A stretch of DNA of 7,972 nucleotides from NCBI GenBank assembly GCA_964390555.1, contig CAYMJU010000052.1, positions 1 through 7,972 on the forward strand. Direction: 5' to 3'. Numbering within the stretch: position 1 is the first letter of the stretch; each line of letters opens with the position of its first letter. The notes under the pieces were generated by a model that worked only from the letters and a program-made list of their open reading frames with translations, was not told where the DNA came from and made no database searches. A program made the translations under genes and the position numbers. The DNA comes from CAVTWS01 sp964390555 (GTDB taxonomy: Bacteria; Actinomycetota; Acidimicrobiia; Acidimicrobiales; SHLQ01). Positions 7,076 to 7,972 of the stretch are shown here, in pieces.

Positions 7076-7120
7076 CTTGGGCACGGGACTCGTCGCTTGT
7101 GACGACCTCCCGTGCCCGAG
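7076..7120 (+). terminator. Strong hairpin after the + strand gene run, likely terminator without a U-tract
   Basis: GGGCACGGGA (7079-7088) pairs exactly with TCCCGTGCCC (7108-7117). The outer flanks add C-G, T-A and a T-G wobble, and an inner stem of TCGTC (7090-7094) with GACGA (7101-7105) encloses a 6-nt loop. It begins 4 nt after the membrane-protein stop. Neither strand has a following T-run, as in many U-less hairpins of high-GC bacteria. It could also stop transcription of the convergent SDR gene. Confidence 0.7.
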
Positions 7121-7214
7121 ACCCGCCGATCGAGCGACCGCCCGGGAGCCGAGCGGCGATGCGAGGCGCTCGCGCCGCCGGGGCGCGCAGCCCACGAGGC
7201 AGGGTAGCTTCTTG
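7121..7214. other. Short intergenic stretch between convergent genes, nothing recognised
   Basis: About 95 very GC-rich bases between the two terminator-like hairpins. I see no credible ORF, RNA gene or repeat here. Confidence 0.5.
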
Positions 7215-7230
7215 CCGGCCCGGCGGCCGG
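7215..7230 (-). terminator. Small GC hairpin just after the SDR stop
   Basis: CCGGCC (7215-7220) and GGCCGG (7225-7230) are exact inverted repeats around a 4-nt loop. Read on the - strand, the hairpin begins 2 nt past the SDR stop codon. No T-run follows, and short GC palindromes arise easily in such sequence, so the terminator role is tentative. Confidence 0.35.
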
Positions 7231-7232
7231 AT

Positions 7233-7972
7233 TCAGCGGCGGGCCGAGACCAGCTTCGACCACAGTCGTGCCTGGATGGCACGGGGCAGCACGCGACCGG
7301 CCAGATCCATCGCCTTGGCCCGCATTCCGACGACGACCACGGGCGCACCCGATGCGAGACCCCCAAGTATCGCATCGACGACGGTATCGGGAGTGAGCAG
7401 CCGCTCACCCTCGGGCCGCCTGACGCCCGCCCGGGCCTGGAAGCCAGTGTCCATCCCGCCGGGACAAACGGTGAGCACGGCGACGCCGCGGTCGGCTACC
7501 TCGGCCGCGAGCGCCTGGCCGAAGTTGAGCAGGCCGGCGTTGCTCGCCCCGTACGTGGCGAACTCGGGCAATGCCTGGAACGCGCTCGAGCTCGATACCA
7601 GCACGATGCGCCCGAAGTTGCGGGCCGCCATCTCGGGCAGCACGTCGATCACCGCTGCCACCCGCGCCCGCAGGTTGACGTCGAGACTGCGCAGCTCAGC
7701 ACGGGCATCGACGGATCCGACCCGACCCTTGCGACCGAGGCCGGCGCAGGCGAAGAGCTCGCTGACGTGACCGCCAACTTGATCGACCCGGTCGAGAATC
7801 GCCGGCATGGCCTCCGGATCGGTGACGTCGGCCACCATCTCGATCGAACCGGGTGCGTGGCGACCGACTGCGGCCAGCGCGTCGGCGTCGAGATCCACCA
7901 GCACCAGGCGCCGGCCTTGCTCGGCCAGCCGCAAGGCGGTCGCGCGACCTAGGCCCGACGCGGCGCCGGTGA
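7233..7972 (-). CDS. Short-chain dehydrogenase/reductase (SDR), 5' end missing, catalytic Lys replaced by Asn
   Basis: The visible 245 residues begin at the cofactor motif TGAASGLG, only some 5-15 residues from the usual SDR N-terminus, and the frame is open to the right edge. The TTG at 7934 is therefore not the start. D26 in VDLD, at the end of the second strand, suggests NAD(H) preference. CAG replaces the usual NNAG (fragment residues 75-77), DVNL supplies the family Asn (N99), S127 lies 13 residues before Y140, and PGGMDTGF is the usual PG loop. The YxxxK motif reads YGASN: N144, codon AAC, complement of 7539-7541. All other landmarks are intact, so the fold should be normal, but activity may be lost or altered. 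The gene converges on the glycan run and is likely an independent unit. The substrate is unknown. Confidence 0.9.
   Translation of the reverse strand, partial: TGAASGLGRATALRLAEQGRRLVLVDLDADALAAVGRHAPGSIEMVADVTDPEAMPAILDRVDQVGGHVSELFACAGLGRKGRVGSVDARAELRSLDVNLRARVAAVIDVLPEMAARNFGRIVLVSSSSAFQALPEFATYGASNAGLLNFGQALAAEVADRGVAVLTVCPGGMDTGFQARAGVRRPEGERLLTPDTVVDAILGGLASGAPVVVVGMRAKAMDLAGRVLPRAIQARLWSKLVSARR

Noticed and set aside
4651..7232. Search for a RiPP precursor peptide near the radical SAM gene
   Set aside because: Gaps are 14 bp, an overlap, and a hairpin-filled 160 bp with no small ORF preceded by a ribosome binding site. None is present in this window.
6784..7952. Two long + strand ORFs (6784-7770 and 6912-7952) across the SDR region
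   Set aside because: They run through the terminator-like hairpin and opposite the SDR, whose cofactor motif and catalytic-region landmarks show the - strand is the coding one. Their translations are Arg/Ser/Pro-rich shadows.
1..7972. CRISPR arrays, tandem repeats, insertion-sequence ends, tRNA genes
   Set aside because: Reading through the window showed no regularly spaced repeats, no transposase motifs and no tRNA-like cloverleaf.

Overview
The window is high-GC and densely coding, with GTG starts, short overlaps between genes and polar-strand operon packing. This suggests an actinobacterium, possibly a deep-branching one; that placement is inferred from composition and gene style only, as there is no rRNA or other marker. 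No tRNA, rRNA, CRISPR array, insertion sequence or phage gene was recognised.

Positions 1-7072 hold seven genes, all on the + strand and nearly abutting. They are: the 3' part of a DegT/DnrJ/EryC1/StrS sugar aminotransferase (cut by the left edge), a Gfo/Idh/MocA sugar oxidoreductase, two membrane-anchored family 2 glycosyltransferases of different subfamilies, a class I SAM methyltransferase, a radical SAM protein with a cysteine-rich SPASM-like C-terminus, and a 408-residue multi-pass membrane protein that I do not recognise. The only gap above 25 bp inside this run is 57 bp (2742-2798), so it may be one operon or two. A strong hairpin (7076-7120) follows the last stop codon.

On the - strand, converging on this run, is the 3' part of a short-chain dehydrogenase/reductase (7233 to the right edge, cut by the window). 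Its catalytic lysine position holds asparagine. A small hairpin follows its stop codon.

Working model (inference): the aminotransferase and oxidoreductase make a nucleotide-linked amino sugar, probably by 3-oxidation and transamination. The glycosyltransferases move sugars to or from a polyprenyl-phosphate carrier at the membrane. The methyltransferase, radical SAM enzyme and membrane protein then modify, assemble or export the product, a cell-surface glycan or glycolipid. The radical SAM/SPASM enzyme and the unrecognised membrane protein are the least expected members and the best candidates for undescribed chemistry. The SDR is probably a separate gene.
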